The notes beneath the pieces were generated by a model that saw nothing but the letters and a program-made list of their open reading frames with translations, was not told where the DNA came from and ran no database searches. The translations under genes and the position numbers were made by a program. Below, one piece after another: positions 23,082-35,600 of a stretch of 64,000 nt of DNA. The stretch comes from Petrosia ficiformis. Taxonomy: Eukaryota; Porifera; Demospongiae; Haplosclerida; Petrosiidae. The DNA is taken from the NCBI GenBank assembly GCA_947044365.1, contig OX345651.1, positions 3,750,426-3,814,425 of the forward strand, written 5' to 3'. Position 1 is the stretch's first letter, and each line of letters starts with the position of its first letter.

Positions 23082-25722
23082 CTATTTAGTAGCTTTTACT
23101 ATATTATATATTTCATCAAATTCAAAAGCATCACGATTTTTCAAAGTTTCGCTCAATTCTTTAATCCCGATCTCAATCTCTTCAGTTGTGAATAGTTCCA
23201 ACACAATGTAACCTTTGTTGCGAAGTCTTGCAAAGTAATCATCCTTTTGAACAGTGCGATGGCATTTTTCTTCTCCCCTTTCAACTGTGAACCCTGCCTC
23301 CTTAAGGTATAGCACTGTATTATCCAGATTCTGCACCTGAGTTCTTTTTGTGAATGCTGCTTTCCATAGTGGCAGTGGAAACCTTTCTGGCCACTGTATT
23401 ATCAATACCTCTCCTCCTGTATATAGAAATCTTTAGGATGGTAATGTTTGTATAATTACTTATATACAACACATGAAGGAATTCACATAAAGCTGCAGAT
23501 ACAATAGAACCTCCTTATTCTGGACACAGAGATTGTCCTCATTTCAGGGGTGAATTTATATTATAAATCACAGTTTGGGACATTTTTAAGTGTCCTCAAT
23601 ACAGAGGTCTCCGCACTTCAAGGAGCTTGGAACAGACAATTTCCATAGTATTACCAGGGTTGTAGACACCAATTATATTCTGGGTGGGCTTAGCCCACTC
23701 TTGGCCATCAGGCGATGGTGAGGGAGAGGGTGCAGGAAGGGGATGTGCCTCTTCCACGTGAAGCACCAAAGCATTTATTTTAAAAAGACTTTTCTAGAGC
23801 ATCTTACAGAACCATGCTACAAAAAATTTACTGCATTCTGGAATGGGAAGCCTACAGCTACATATGTACATGAATAGAGTGATTTATAGTATAATTCCTT
23901 GTCATATAAATGGGGAGTTTAAGCCTCATCTTGTCTATACACACAACAATTGTATTTCCATTGCAAAATAAATTATTTTATGTGAAAAATACATGTATGT
24001 AGATCATTTACCTGGTGGCAAACAATTGTACATCATTTTAAATACCCTCTGCTGATCAGGAAAATGATGTACAGCAAAACTGATAAGGTATTTATTGTAA
24101 CCTTTCACATCAGCTGACTGCAGGAAATCATTGACACTACTAACTAATGTTGTAACACCCTGTTTGTGTTTGGCTATTTCTATCTCTTTGTCACTGATAT
24201 CAACAACAAAAATTGGTGATTTCAGACCTGAGTAAGATATTATGATGTGAAATACTTTTAATAATATTTTTTTACAAACTGCAGGGCCATCCCTATTGCA
24301 TTGTGTCAGAGTTCTATCTACTGGGGGGAGGGCGTTAGGGAAGCTTTTTCCCCAAAAAACTCCAGATAATTATCGTACTACTCCCAAATAATGTCATGAG
24401 TGTAGTTTAAGAAGGGAAAATGGGTGTGGTCAACCCAAAACAATTCTGTGTGGAATTAGCTTCCCCTCCCAAACCAAAATCTCTAGATAGAACCCTGTGT
24501 GTGTAAATGAATGTGCATGTGAGCTACAGTAGAAAGGAGCTTGTAGACACTGCTGCTATATATAGCTGAAAAGCAATGTATGCAAAAAGTGCACAAGAAT
24601 GTTTAAAAGTAAGTTTAGTAGAAAAGCAAAAATGGGCCTGTACTGTTTTGTTACACATAATTATGTAATTTAATTCAAGACTTGCAAATGGATAGGCCAC
24701 TGATGAGTATACAACATAATCATCTAGACCTATACCTGCTGATTTCCAAATTGATTCAGCTATATATCCAGTTCCACCACCAATATCAGCCAATCTATCA
24801 TCAGGTGTCAAGCTAAGCCAGCGAATAGCAATTTCTGATGCCTTATCACGAACATATGAATGAAATGTTTCATATCGTTCAGCCATATTGTTATAGTGAG
24901 CTACATGTATGGAATAGAGAGAATCATAATTTATATAATGATGTACATTATAATTAAAACCTTTTGGTGAATATTATGCCTGAAACCATGCATTATTACA
25001 TGAAGCATGAAGGATATGCCCCTTTGTGGACAAATGAGGGTCTGAACACTTGATGCACTGTATTATTACATGAAGCATGAAGGATATGCCCCTTTGTGGA
25101 CAAATGAGGGTCTGAACACTTGATGCACTGTATTATTACATGAAGCATGAAGGATATGCCCCTTTGTGGATAAATGAGAGTCTGAACACTTGATGCACTG
25201 TATTACTTTTCATAGACTGCACTTTAGTTCAATTTTGTTGCACTGAAGACCTTTCTGGAAGTAAAAATCACAAGACTATAATGTTTGCACATGCAAATAC
25301 GTTTTTTAAACAGCTATGTACATCATTTACCTGATGGTAAACAAGTGTATATACATCATTTTAAAATGATTTATAGCAAAAGTAATAAAGTATTAATTTT
25401 GTTTGATGGCCATAAATTCAACGGTTCACATTACTGTTCACTACTGCAAACAAAAACGGAGAAACTCTGTTATTTCTAAACGGTCATACTTATCATGTTG
25501 TATTCCAAACTGTAATGAAGAACGTCTATGCTGCTTCCAACCTGTATATATACACACACAACCTGTACAACCGGTTTTAGTTTTAGCGCGCTCGTATATA
25601 TAGGGTAAGTGAAAATGCTCGAGACATTGAATTCTAATCCGCGAGAACAATAAAATTTCATAATTAACTAGACACTTACTCCTCACAAAGTCTGGATCTG
25701 AATACTCTTCTATTACAGCCAT
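23082..25722 (-). CDS. SAM-dependent methyltransferase, paralogue A
   Basis: Class I methyltransferase of about 252 residues; substrate unknown. Exons on the minus strand: 25722-25680, 24900-24736, 24227-24012, 23416-23082, all in phase. It starts MAVIEEYSDPDFVR, then has HYNNMAERYETF, SAM-binding motif I LADIGGGTG (about 51-59), the acidic residue after strand 2 in FVVDIS (D79), the VHHFPDQQ segment where motif IV lies, LPPGGEVLIIQWPE, and a C-terminal cap with AGFTVERGEEKCHR and ELFTTEEIEIGIKEL. The C-terminal region differs from small-molecule methyltransferases I can name, so no substrate is proposed. It is about 70-85% like paralogue C by eye and more distant from D. Intron positions and phases are the same as in C. 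A cytosolic enzyme is likely, as no signal peptide is seen. Confidence 0.85.
23497..23645. mobile_element. R9 MITE-like element in methyltransferase A intron
   Basis: aatagaacctccttattctg at the left and the cagtttgggacatttttaag core match 808-990 in reverse. The right end is decayed. Confidence 0.5.
24285..24500. repeat. Dispersed repeat (gttctatctactgggggg family)
   Basis: A cagggccatccctattgcat start and a tctagatagaaccctgtgtg end are roughly inverted. A related piece lies at 20,345-20,410. Intronic in methyltransferase A. Confidence 0.45.
24992..25206. repeat. 70-bp tandem repeat, three units
   Basis: attattacatgaagcatgaa recurs at 24992, 25062 and 25132. The units are almost identical (the third has gataaatgagag for gacaaatgaggg). 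Intron 1 of methyltransferase A. Confidence 0.85.
25280..25420 (-). pseudogene. Short relic of methyltransferase exon 3 end
   Basis: atgtacatcatttacctgatggtaaacaa... followed by a break and tacatcattttaaa resembles the paralogue exon-3 end (tttacctgttggcaaacaat and tacatcattttaaatac) but is only about 100 bp with changed bases. It lies inside intron 1 of paralogue A, so it looks like a partial duplication debris. Confidence 0.4.
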
Positions 25723-26169
25723 TATCTTTGAACACACTAAACCTTTGTCTTGCCGCTTACTTAATTAAAAAACAACCGCTGAATCCTTGTTAGAACCACA
25801 CCCACCTTGATCAAACTTTGCATAATACATTTTCAATAAAAAAAAGTACAGCTCTTTGTCTTGCTTTATAGCAGTGTAAGTACTTATGTAGGGTTATATA
25901 AAATATAAAAGTGGTTTGTTTAATTTTGGGTTCTACGTTAACCTGACCTTGTTTGCATACTTTTTGGGTTTTGACGTCCCTTACATCTTCCCACATTTTT
26001 ATTGAAAATGTTTTTTTATTATTCTTGTTTCCATCACTTTTTTTGATAATTTGTGAATATTTTTGTAGATAGTAGAAATACTGGCATAAGTGATATATAT
26101 AATATATATAATATATATACATAGATATATCATACGAAATCATACAATCATAATAGCATCCAACTCTAT
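25723..26169. other. Spacer between methyltransferase A and duplicated exon B
   Basis: AT-rich, with ataatatataatatatataa near 26,095. No coding sequence recognised. It should include the promoter of paralogue A. Confidence 0.4.
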
Positions 26170-26501
26170 TTAGTAGCTATATACTACAGCATATATTTCA
26201 TCATATTCAAAATATTCACTATCTTTCAAAGTTGTGCTCAATTCTTTAATCCCAATCTCAATTTCTTCTGTTGTGAATAGTTCCAACACAGTGTAAACCC
26301 TATTACGAAGTTTTGTGAAGTACTTATCCTTTTGAATAGTGCGATGGCATTTTTCTTCTCCCCTTTCAACTGTGAACCCAGCCTCCTGAAGGTATTGCAC
26401 TGTATTATCCAGAGGCTCCACTTTAGCTCTTTTTGCGAGTGCTGCTTTCCACAGTGGTAATGGAAACTTTTCTGGAAATTGTATTATCAACACCTGTCCT
26501 C
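26170..26501 (-). pseudogene. Extra copy (B) of the methyltransferase last exon
   Basis: Nearly identical to the last exon of paralogue C (27753-28087), including the acceptor, which reads attatacag before the exon. It opens GGQVLIIQFPEKFPLPLWK and continues without a stop to YAVVYSY, where C has YAVVKATK, so the frame is intact over 109 residues. No copies of exons 1-3 were found between it and paralogue C. It may be a dead fragment, or an alternative last exon reached by splicing from exon 3 of paralogue C, which lies upstream on the same strand. Confidence 0.75.
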
Positions 26502-26579
26502 CTGTATAATAGAAATCACATGAAGCTATAAATATTACATGTAATTGTATATTACACATAAAATAAGTCAACATGCAGC

Positions 26580-27650
26580 ATCATAATTCTAATAGAAGTT
26601 ATATAAAGAATCATTCATTATATATTATTCCTGCACCTTTGCGCATCAAGTACTAATATAATTATTTATCGTATCATAAGTGAGGTTCTGTGGATATCGA
26701 TAATACTGACACATCCTAGAATGTGGGCGAATACCTTTCTGTCATGCAGAATAGATTTGAGACAGTATTTTCACTATGTCCATTGCAACTGATCGTCTAG
26801 AATGTTTTCCTGATTCATCGTGTACATCATTCACTTTATCAGTTATCTTCATAATGGGACTATACCAACTAGCTAGCTAGTGGCTTCAACTTTTAAATAA
26901 TTGTAGAGCGATGCTAGATGATGTCTTCTTTTATTTGCAGACGGAAAACTCAGACAATGTTTCATTGTGACAGTACAGCTGGTGGTAGTTCCTAATCACT
27001 GGACTGCAAAATTGTTTATTTACCATACCCAAAATAGCATGGGTGTATTTCTGCCACAACTAAAAAATGAATGACAGGTGACTAAAGGCCATCTGTTTGC
27101 ATGTAAATGACTGTTTGAGATACATTCATACTTGAAAGACAGAAATTGACTTCAATTTTCTGATTTCTTGAAAACAGAATTGACTTCTGGTTCAGTTTTC
27201 ATTTCTGCTTTTGTTTTCCGCTAACTTAATTCTCACCGCACTGGAGGGTATAGTTTTATTTTTATATATTCATCAATTTATTAGTACATGAATTCTTTCA
27301 ATTAGGGTAATGTATAATTATTACAGAAGATCACATAGACACTACTCAAAATTGCCAAATATGTGTACATTTATATTATAAATATGCATTTTAGGCATGC
27401 AAATCTAATTAGTAACTTTTATTACCATAATTATATGAACTGTTTATATAGTGAAACCATAAACTCAGCAGGTTTTCCACTATGAAATAATTATGTGTAA
27501 TACACTGATTTTGCAATATTTTGATTCTTCGGGATCCAAATAGTGTATAACCTACATTGCACCCTTGCAGTACACTAATTATACTAGGTCAAAGTAGACA
27601 GATAGTTACTATATATGTGTATTTTGTACTATATTTATAACATCGTAAGT
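26580..27650. other. Unique AT-rich spacer, no gene seen
   Basis: I searched this stretch for the missing exons 1-3 of copy B and for methyltransferase motifs and found none. No long open frame and no clear repeat family. Confidence 0.4.
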
Positions 27651-27752
27651 ACACATGCTGCTATTACGCATATACATCAAAACAACACTAATGGACACTT
27701 ATATATTAAAAATAACATTGTTCAGAGTTTATAGCATTTATAACATCCAAAT

Positions 27753-29112
27753 TTATTTAGTAGCTTTTACTACAGCATATATTTCATCATATTCAAAATA
27801 TTCACTATCTTTCAAAGTTGTGCTCAATTCTTTAATCCCAATCTCAATTTCTTCTGTTGTGAATAGTTCCAACACAGTGTAAACCCTATTACGAAGTTTT
27901 GTGAAGTACTTATCCTTTTGAATAGTGCGATGGCATTTTTCTTCTCCCCTTTCAACTGTGAACCCTGCCTCCTGAAGGTATTGCACTGTATTATCCAGAG
28001 GCTCCACTTTAGCTCTTTTTGCGAGTGCTGCTTTCCACAGTGGTAATGGAAACTTTTCTGGAAATTGTATTATCAACACCTGTCCTCCTGTACAATAGAA
28101 ATCACAGCACTGTGACATGAAGCATTTATTACACAAAACAATTTGACAGCATCATTATAATAAAATCATTCAGTGTATTGTTGAAGTACATACTTCCATT
28201 AAATATTACAAATAAAATCAATTATTTTATGTGATAATAATATTATGCAGATTATTTACCTGTTGGCAAACAATTGTACATCATTTTAAATACCCTCTGC
28301 TGATCAGGAAAATGGTGTACAGCAAAACAGATAAGGTATTTGTTGTAACTTTTCACATCAGCTGATGTCATGAATTCATCGACACTACTAACTAATGTTG
28401 TAACACCCTGTTTGTGTTTGGCTATTTCTATTTGTTTCTCACTGGGATCAACAACAAGAATTGGTGAATTCAAACCTGTATATGTAAGATAGTCATGATG
28501 TGAATATTAAACTTCATGAAAACCAGTCAGGGGCAGCTGACCCCCCCCCCTAGGCCCTGACTTAGTGCAGTATTAATGCAAATGATGAAATCATTAATTA
28601 ATCCATTAAAAGTGACCACACCCCTCATGAATATAAGTAAAAACCAGAACATTTTGGGCACACTTTATGCGCTAATGATTAAGCACCCCCAACCTCCCCC
28701 CCCCCCCCTTTGCAAAATCTGGAATGCCCCTGCCAGTGCTCACTAAATTTCACATATATACAAAAAAATTGACAAATGGATAATTATGTAGATCTACCTG
28801 CTGATTTCCAAATTGATTCAGCCATACCCCCAGTTCCACCACCAACATCGGCTACTCTATCACCAGGTGTCAAGCTAAGCCACTGGATTACAATTTCTGA
28901 TGTCTTATCATATGCATAAAATGAATCATAGTGTTCAGCCAGATTGTTATAGTGAGCTATATTGTGGTGGAGAGAATCACATGCACCAACATATTATATA
29001 CAATTATGTATATTTTTTGAATATCATGTTGAAACTGTGCATTATGGAAAGAATAATTAGCTAGACACTTACTCCTTACAAACTCTAAATCACACATATC
29101 TATTACAGCCAT
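27753..29112 (-). CDS. SAM-dependent methyltransferase, paralogue C
   Basis: About 249 residues. Minus-strand exons: 29112-29073, 28956-28798, 28475-28260, 28087-27753, with phases identical to paralogue A. It starts MAVIDMCDLEFVR; exon 2 is two codons shorter than in A (YAYDKTSEI against HSYVRDKASEI). SAM motif I is VADVGGGTGG, the post-motif-I aspartate is in LVVDPS, then FAVHHFPDQQ, LPTGGQVLIIQFPE and the same C-terminal cap ending VVKATK. The reading frame is complete and the splice sites are consensus, so it should be functional. The start ATG aligns with those of A and D; an upstream in-frame ATG (giving MHGAGRPARSEVRDII) exists but is not shared. The duplicated last exon B lies 1.3 kb downstream. 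Confidence 0.85.
28500..28745. repeat. C-rich repeat debris in methyltransferase C intron
   Basis: Two homopolymer C runs (near 28,541 and 28,697) within text such as gaccacacccctcatgaata. Probably decayed mobile-element sequence. No coding. Confidence 0.35.
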
Positions 29113-29293
29113 AATTATGTCTCTCACTTCAGATCTCGCGGGACGGCCAGCGCCATGCATGCCAGCGCATCTAGTGGGAGGGGCTGGCTACGCGAGACTA
29201 GAGTACGTACGCTTATACGCTTATAGTTTACGCCTCCATGCACACAAGTCTTATAATATATTACACATAAATTCAATAATGATAGACTAATTA

Positions 29294-31023
29294 TTACTCT
29301 TTAGTTCCTTTCAAAAATTCATAGTCAATTTTTATATCTCCACTATCTGCAAACATGAAGAAATTCTTATCTAAATCGGCAATTCCTTTCTCAATTTCAT
29401 CATTAGTAAGTACTTCCAGCACAGAAAATATACGTTGACGTAATCCTTGAAAATAAACTTGCTTATTCCAATGATAGCTGACAGACTCTTTTCTTTTTGT
29501 AACAGTAAAGCCAGCTTTTTGAATAAAGGACTCAGTTTGATCCAACGACACAGGACGACAGAGCTTTTTAACTTCATCCCAAAGTAAATGCTCCAGACTT
29601 TCTATCACAAGTATCTGTCCTCCTTTAGGGAGTACATGATACATTTTTTTAAATAACCCTTCTTGATCAAATACATGATGTGAAGAACGACAGAATAAGA
29701 ATTTATTGTATTCCTGTGCTACTGGTAAATCAAGAAATTCTTCGGCTGTAGATTGTATTATTGATACTCCATCGCGAGATGATGCTATCTTCAGAAGTTC
29801 TTCATTTGGGTCAACTGCCAAAGCTGAAGTTTGAAGACCTTATGAAGAGAATGAAATTGGTATAATGTTGCTGTTTGATCAGCAAGTTATACAGGGGCTT
29901 AAAAGTGAATTATCACTGCACACCAACAGAATTGTGAATTGATGTACCAAGTTATATGTATTAATTATACTAGACACAGAGTTTCATACAGAGGAGGTGG
30001 TGGGGCACCACAGAGTTTCCAATGTTTAAATTTAAGGCAACTGTTAAACCATTGTGTTTTATGAATGTGATGACTCTTGTATGTTTTTTTAAAAATCATC
30101 AGCAACAGGCCACATGCCACCTGAAACAACCTCAGAGAGCCTAGATTTTAAGTATTGCGGGGTGGTGGAAATATCCCAAACCCCCTATCATAATTTGCCT
30201 TCTCACCCCAGATAATTTATTGGTCAGTACAGTTGCAAGGAAGTTGCATATCTGTAGTTTATTTGAAGATGGGTAAGCAAGCATTCACCTTTGCGTGTAA
30301 GAGGCCACTCCACTATTTCGACAGTATAATCCTAAATGAAAACCACTTCCCTTCAGATAGTGGTTTGTTGGCCCCGCCATGCTTAATAGTTTAGTATTAC
30401 AACTATCTAAACTTCAAGATACAGAATAGTGCTTCAATAATTATTAATTAATTACAATTAGCAGATAAGTAGTTTGGTGTATCCTGCAGGGCCAACTAAA
30501 TTGAACTAACTAAATTTACAATATCCCTTGCAACTTTTCATGTAGTAACCAACTTTCTTTTTACAATGTGCATGCACAAATTTATTATTGTCAGTGCTTC
30601 TTCTAGGGTTACGTATGTTTGGGGGGTGGGGTGGACTGAGAGAATAGCTTTACCTCCTGTAATAAAGTGCCAAAGATTAATGATTGCAAATGTTAGCAAC
30701 CTAAAGGCCCTGGGGGAAAAAACATTGCAGTAATAATGGTACTGCACAAAGCACTGATCCATAGTCACAACGTTTATTATGGACCTGCTTTCTTCCAGAT
30801 TATATGTGTCACCCCGCCAGTACCAGCTCCAAGATCTACTAATCTATCACTAGACTTTAATGTAAACTCTCTGATACTCATTTCTGCTAGATCATCATAT
30901 TGCCTTTCAAAGAAAGAATCATAGAATTGAGCAACCTGTTTGTAATGATCTGAGAAAATTGTATGTAATATCAAGGTGATCTTAGTTCTTACTTGATAGT
31001 TGATCTACGTTCCTGACGGCCAT
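29294..31023 (-). CDS. SAM-dependent methyltransferase, paralogue D (three exons)
   Basis: About 246 residues. Minus-strand exons: 31023-30993, 30949-30785, 29838-29294. It starts MAVRNVDQLSNHYKQVAQFY. SAM motif I is LVDLGAGTGG, then ALAVDPNEE, FCRSSHHVFDQ, LPKGGQILVIESLE, and a cap with AGFTVTKRKE and EVLTNDEIEKGIADL. Exons 3 and 4 of paralogues A and C are one exon here, so an intron was lost in D or gained before A and C split. D is the most diverged of the three. The acceptor of the last exon is AAG-type (tcataag) and the exon 2 donor is gtccat, both weak, which lowers confidence in exact edges. It shares a 135-bp upstream region with the LRRC20-like gene. Confidence 0.8.
29985..30220. 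repeat. Dispersed repeat (cctcagagagcctag family)
   Basis: Matches 21,375-21,620 in words such as gaaacaacctcagagagcct and a G-rich stretch near 30,150. Lies in the large intron of methyltransferase D. Confidence 0.45.
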
Positions 31024-31158
31024 AATCTGAAGGACGAACACCGTATCGTGTCGCCGTTAGATGATCACAATGGCGCATGGCATGCAGACTTCCTGTTCCT
31101 AGGTCCTAGTTCCTAGATCCTCCTCCATTAAAAGGTGTGGCCAGCCGCCAGCTAAAAG
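31024..31158. promoter_or_regulatory. Bidirectional promoter, methyltransferase D / LRRC20-like
   Basis: Only 135 bp separate two divergent ATG codons. The stretch is richer in GC and CpG (for example gaacaccgtatcgtgtcgcc) than its surroundings and has a ctaggtcctagttcctagat palindromic run. No TATA box is obvious. Transcription starts are not known. Confidence 0.55.
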
Positions 31159-32355
31159 ATGGCAGCAGAATCAGCAAGAGTAGCACAGAGATGCGAAGAA
31201 GCAAAGCATACTTGTCAACTTAATCTCAAAGATTGTGATTTACGTAAAATTCCTGACGCAATCTACCTTTTCATGAAAGGAGTGGAGCTCCAGAGTGTAT
31301 GCTTAGCACATAATGACCTAAAATTGGTACCAACCAAATTTGGCTCAAAACTGATCACAATAACAAGTATGCCTGCACAGTATTAGTGTTTTAGCCGTTA
31401 GTGAGAGTGTGTTATAGTTAGCCATGGGTACTGGGTGTGGCCATTGAATACACAATAATGTGAACAGTTCATCTAGGTAGGCAGGTGGGTGGGTGAAGTT
31501 GCAGGATAGTGGATGATTAGTACATGCAAGTGTGTTTGAATTTGAAAATCCTAGGATCGAGAATGCCCTGGATTTGGAATTAAAATTAGTAACCTTCAGT
31601 ACCATAATTAATCACTTTTATCACAAGCAGGTAATAATATACTGATTAGTAGGCAAAGATGGAGTAGGTGAACCCAGAACAATTCCTATATAGTGTACTG
31701 AAGGTTGCTAATTACATTTTTTTCGATCACAGAGGTTATGAGTGGAAAAGGGAGCATCCAAATTGATGCATACCTGTCAGAGGCTAATCCACTTCATAGT
31801 ATCCATGATTTATTATTCAGTTCATCATTATTTCTCATGCCTTTCAGTAGTCAACTCCTTGCATGGGGTGAGGTATGTGTTTATGGATCCTTTATGCACT
31901 ATTTTTTTCTTTCATTAGTTTTAGATTTGTCTTATAATCAATTGACAACTTTACCAGCCGAATTATCTAATCTCGTTCATCTACAACAACTTGATATTTC
32001 ATACAATCATTACACATCCATACCAGATGTTATAAGAGAATTAAGGGAGTTAAAAGATCTTGACATTAGCCATAACCAAATTCCAGTAGTACCTGCAGAA
32101 CTTAAAAACCTATCTTTACTCCAGTGTCTTAAGACATCACATAACCTACTCACAGTTTTACCATCAATACAATGTTTTCCAAATCTCAAAGTGTTAGATG
32201 CAAGTCATAATCACATTTCAAATTGTGAAGTGGATGATTTGACTTCTTCACCATGGCTTGAAGAGATTGATTTGAGAGGAAATCCGCTAGAGGAACATAT
32301 TTGTGTGTTTCTACAGTCTGTTGTTAGATTGAAAATTTTAGTAGATATTAAATAA
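31159..32355 (+). CDS. Leucine-rich repeat protein, LRRC20-like
   Basis: Two exons, 31159-31366 and 31919-32355, phase 1 junction, 214 residues. The N-terminus (MAAESARVAQRCEEAKHTC, then LNLKDCDLRKIPDAIY) matches the layout of animal LRRC20, which is about 184 residues: a short helix, then about six LRRs. Visible repeats: LQSVCLAHNDLKLVP, ILDLSYNQLTTLPAEL, LQQLDISYNHYTSIP, LKDLDISHNQIPVVP, LKTSHNLLTVLP, LKVLDASHNHIS, and IDLRGNPLEE as the cap. No signal peptide or membrane segment, so intracellular; LRRs usually bind proteins, and the cellular role of LRRC20 is not well established. A longer open frame begins at 31,705 in the intron but adds residues without LRR character. A possible ATTAAA polyadenylation signal is at 32,456. 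Confidence 0.88.
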
Positions 32356-32680
32356 TATTTTAACCCTTGCTCCTGTGGTGGAGGGTTCATTTTATTGTAG
32401 TTAAAGACAAATTTGGTGTCTTTGATTATAAATGTATGTTGTATTTTTATCTGCTATTAAAGTCTTTTATTAATTTTAAGAATTATTAAGTATTAAAAAA
32501 AATAACTTATAATTTTAATAATTATTAAGTATTAACTTATTATAACTTAGTATTATTGAAATATATTTACTTAATTAAAGTATTTACGGAAATTCAATTA
32601 AAATTTAGTGCACCTGTGGGGTTTGAGAGGGATAGATGTTTTCATTTAGTTAGTCACTTTTCTTTCACTTCTCACTGAAT

Positions 32681-35600
32681 ATGGAAGAGTCTCAAAACTT
32701 AGAACAGTCTGAAAGTGTTGGAGGAGCAGAAGAAACCTTTACGTCTGATTCAATTTCAACGGTTGAGCCTGCTGGAAGTTTCAGTAGCATAGATGGCTAT
32801 CAACAAATGCATTCTCTGTTATTATGTCCTGCCCAGTGGACAGCTCTTCTTGAGTCTCCCATATCTCTAGTGAGACAGGACTCTCAAATGGAGTATGGAG
32901 ACAAGGAAGAAAAGAGTAGATGTGTTAGAAGAATACTATCTGGTGTAGAGCTTGACAGTATAGTTATGGTTGATACTGGTATAGCAAAAGATTATGAAGA
33001 GAATTTGTCTACAGACAGCCAACAAGGGTGAGCTTGCTTTAGTTTTGATAATGAAGTATTATTTATATTGTTATATGTATGTGTTTGAGTATCTGTTGTA
33101 TACATTGCGGCACCTTTTTAGAGTACTGATACCAGCTAACAAACTGTAAACAATGTGTGTATATGTATGTATTATGTTCAGTACTATGGGTGGCAATTTT
33201 GTTAGTTGAAGCACTTTACAAACATGTATGCTATAGATTTATGCATGTACATACATATGTGTACATACTACATACGCCTGGACAATTTGTATGTGTACAA
33301 AAGCTTGTCTACATATTTACACTAACATTCGTACTTACACACGTGTGCGCATAGTACATACACATTACTATACATTTGTACATGTATAATTATGTATATA
33401 TACATGTATATACATTTGTAGATTAGGTATTGTCTTACAATTATTGTTGAGATAACATACTCTAACCTGTGTTGTGGACCCTACCTATCTACTAAAATGA
33501 CCTTGTTATGTTCATTGTCTCCCAAAACCAGACACTTGTATTGTTTTAAGGAATTTGGCCATTATACATGTACATTTAGATAATATGGCAATGTGCTTTA
33601 TATATACTAGTATTGACTAGGAAAATAATATTGTTGATCAAATTTGACTTCACAATATGCTCAAACATCCTTATTATATATAATTATATGTAAAATTAAC
33701 AATAATTATATTATTTTAATGACCTAATTTCTGACAATTTGTAAATATAATTATTATAATGTAGGCTGCCAATGTCAAAAATATAGTACATGTATCTTTA
33801 GTAGTTTCTAACTGATGTTTCACAAGTGTATTGACTTCAAATTGTTTAAAGATGAATGTCCTACAGTTTGTGATATTCCCATTATACATGTAATTGAGCC
33901 CCTCTGGGAATATACTCAATAATAGCATCATTACAATAAACATCAGTATTTTCCTTAGACGTATTTAGCACATGTGTTTTTTTAGCTTTCTTTCTGCTAG
34001 TCTGTAGAGCTTGAGTGTGCGTTCTTTTACGTGCTATGCCCATTAATTGACTGAGCCCCCCAGAATGATGAACTATGTATACAACACATACTCGCGTTTG
34101 TGACACAAGAATTTATATATCCACTGTATATATAAACATACCTCGAACTCGTGGGAAAGCAATCATAGGTGTGGCCCTACAGGCCATAAAAAGTTATGAG
34201 ATAATATCCCTGATCTAAAGTACATGTAGGTCTAAAGTAGACATTCTACTTTTATTTCCAGTGGCGAACACTTGCATTATTGATATTCCGACGATGTTTA
34301 TCTCTTGATGACTCATTTGTGCTTTAGAGAATAGAGAAATCTTCCCTAATCATGCTAAATTAGGTCCACTTTCGACTGACATATGCATACTATAACAACA
34401 TTGATGTTCTGACGATATTTATCTCTTAATGACTCCTTTTGCGTTTTTGAAATAGTTGATCTAATTTACAGTATATGTTATAGTTATTGAATGCACACAT
34501 GGTCTATTGCTGAAATAAAACTCCTAGCGCAAGGGTGACGTACCAAGTTATAGATAGGTTTATATCTTATGAATTTCTTGACATAATAGTGGGTCCTATA
34601 ACTATGGCGATAATGTTACTGTGCATACACAATGAATGGTGTTGCCAAGGCTATAAATCACGTGGTCTATTTTACTGAAATATTATAATCATGTAGTCTA
34701 TAGCAACAACATGGTAACAGGCTATGAAAGAATGATACCATAAGTGTTTCCTCATTCCTTCTTGATTTTAATCACTTAATCAACTTCAGTTTTATTAATT
34801 GACATTATTTGTAGAGAAAGTTGATATTCAAAATGATTTCAGCAGACATGGGGTCAAATACATTCAATACTCAATAGCATTTATCTACGAATACTTAGTA
34901 AATATCAATTACAAATACAAATATATACTTCATGTTCTAATTTACACAATAATAATAATACCAATGTATTTGACTCCAAGTTTGGATTCAAGTAATCCTG
35001 CTGTTCAATTGTTCAAAAGTTCATTTGATCTGAATTTATCAATATGGCATTATATTTTACTATTTTTTAAAATCCCTCGCTTACCTTTAGTGTTGGGAAT
35101 ATTCATTGAAAGTGGTTCTTTGTGCATTCTCTGAACCATTCAAAAACATTTTATTTATTTTTGATATTAATTATACAATATAAATTGAAAATAGCACTAT
35201 ATGGAAATATACATACTTTGTAACTAACTATAAGTGTGTTATTAAGCTCATACCATTGGTCCAAAGAGCTTCTTATTTGGGACTGCACAGTTCACTATTA
35301 GGGCCTGATGGTGCATTTATTTATGATTATATTGTCACTAACAATATTGAAATACTCTTTGTTGATTGGCTCAAAATGTTTGCCCAACTCTTGAACCAAT
35401 TTGGTCCATGCTTCATATCATCTAGCTGTGCCATATGAGCTTAATTATTAACAAGTGTATATAGAGAAAAAGTATCCCTATGATTGCTTTATGGTGTCCA
35501 GCATTCAGTAATCATGGCTGACTTTATCATGCCTGAAACACAACAGCCTATTATAGTTATTATTTTGATTATCTACTCTCTTTACCTTTTAAAGAATCTT

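Noticed and set aside
29073..29160. Longer N-terminus for methyltransferase C from the upstream ATG
   Set aside because: Paralogues A and D start at the aligned MAV; the extra residues are not shared.
31705..31918. N-terminal extension of the LRR open frame
   Set aside because: It lacks LRR character and the exon from 31,159 joins in phase at 31,919 to restore the ILDLSYN repeat.
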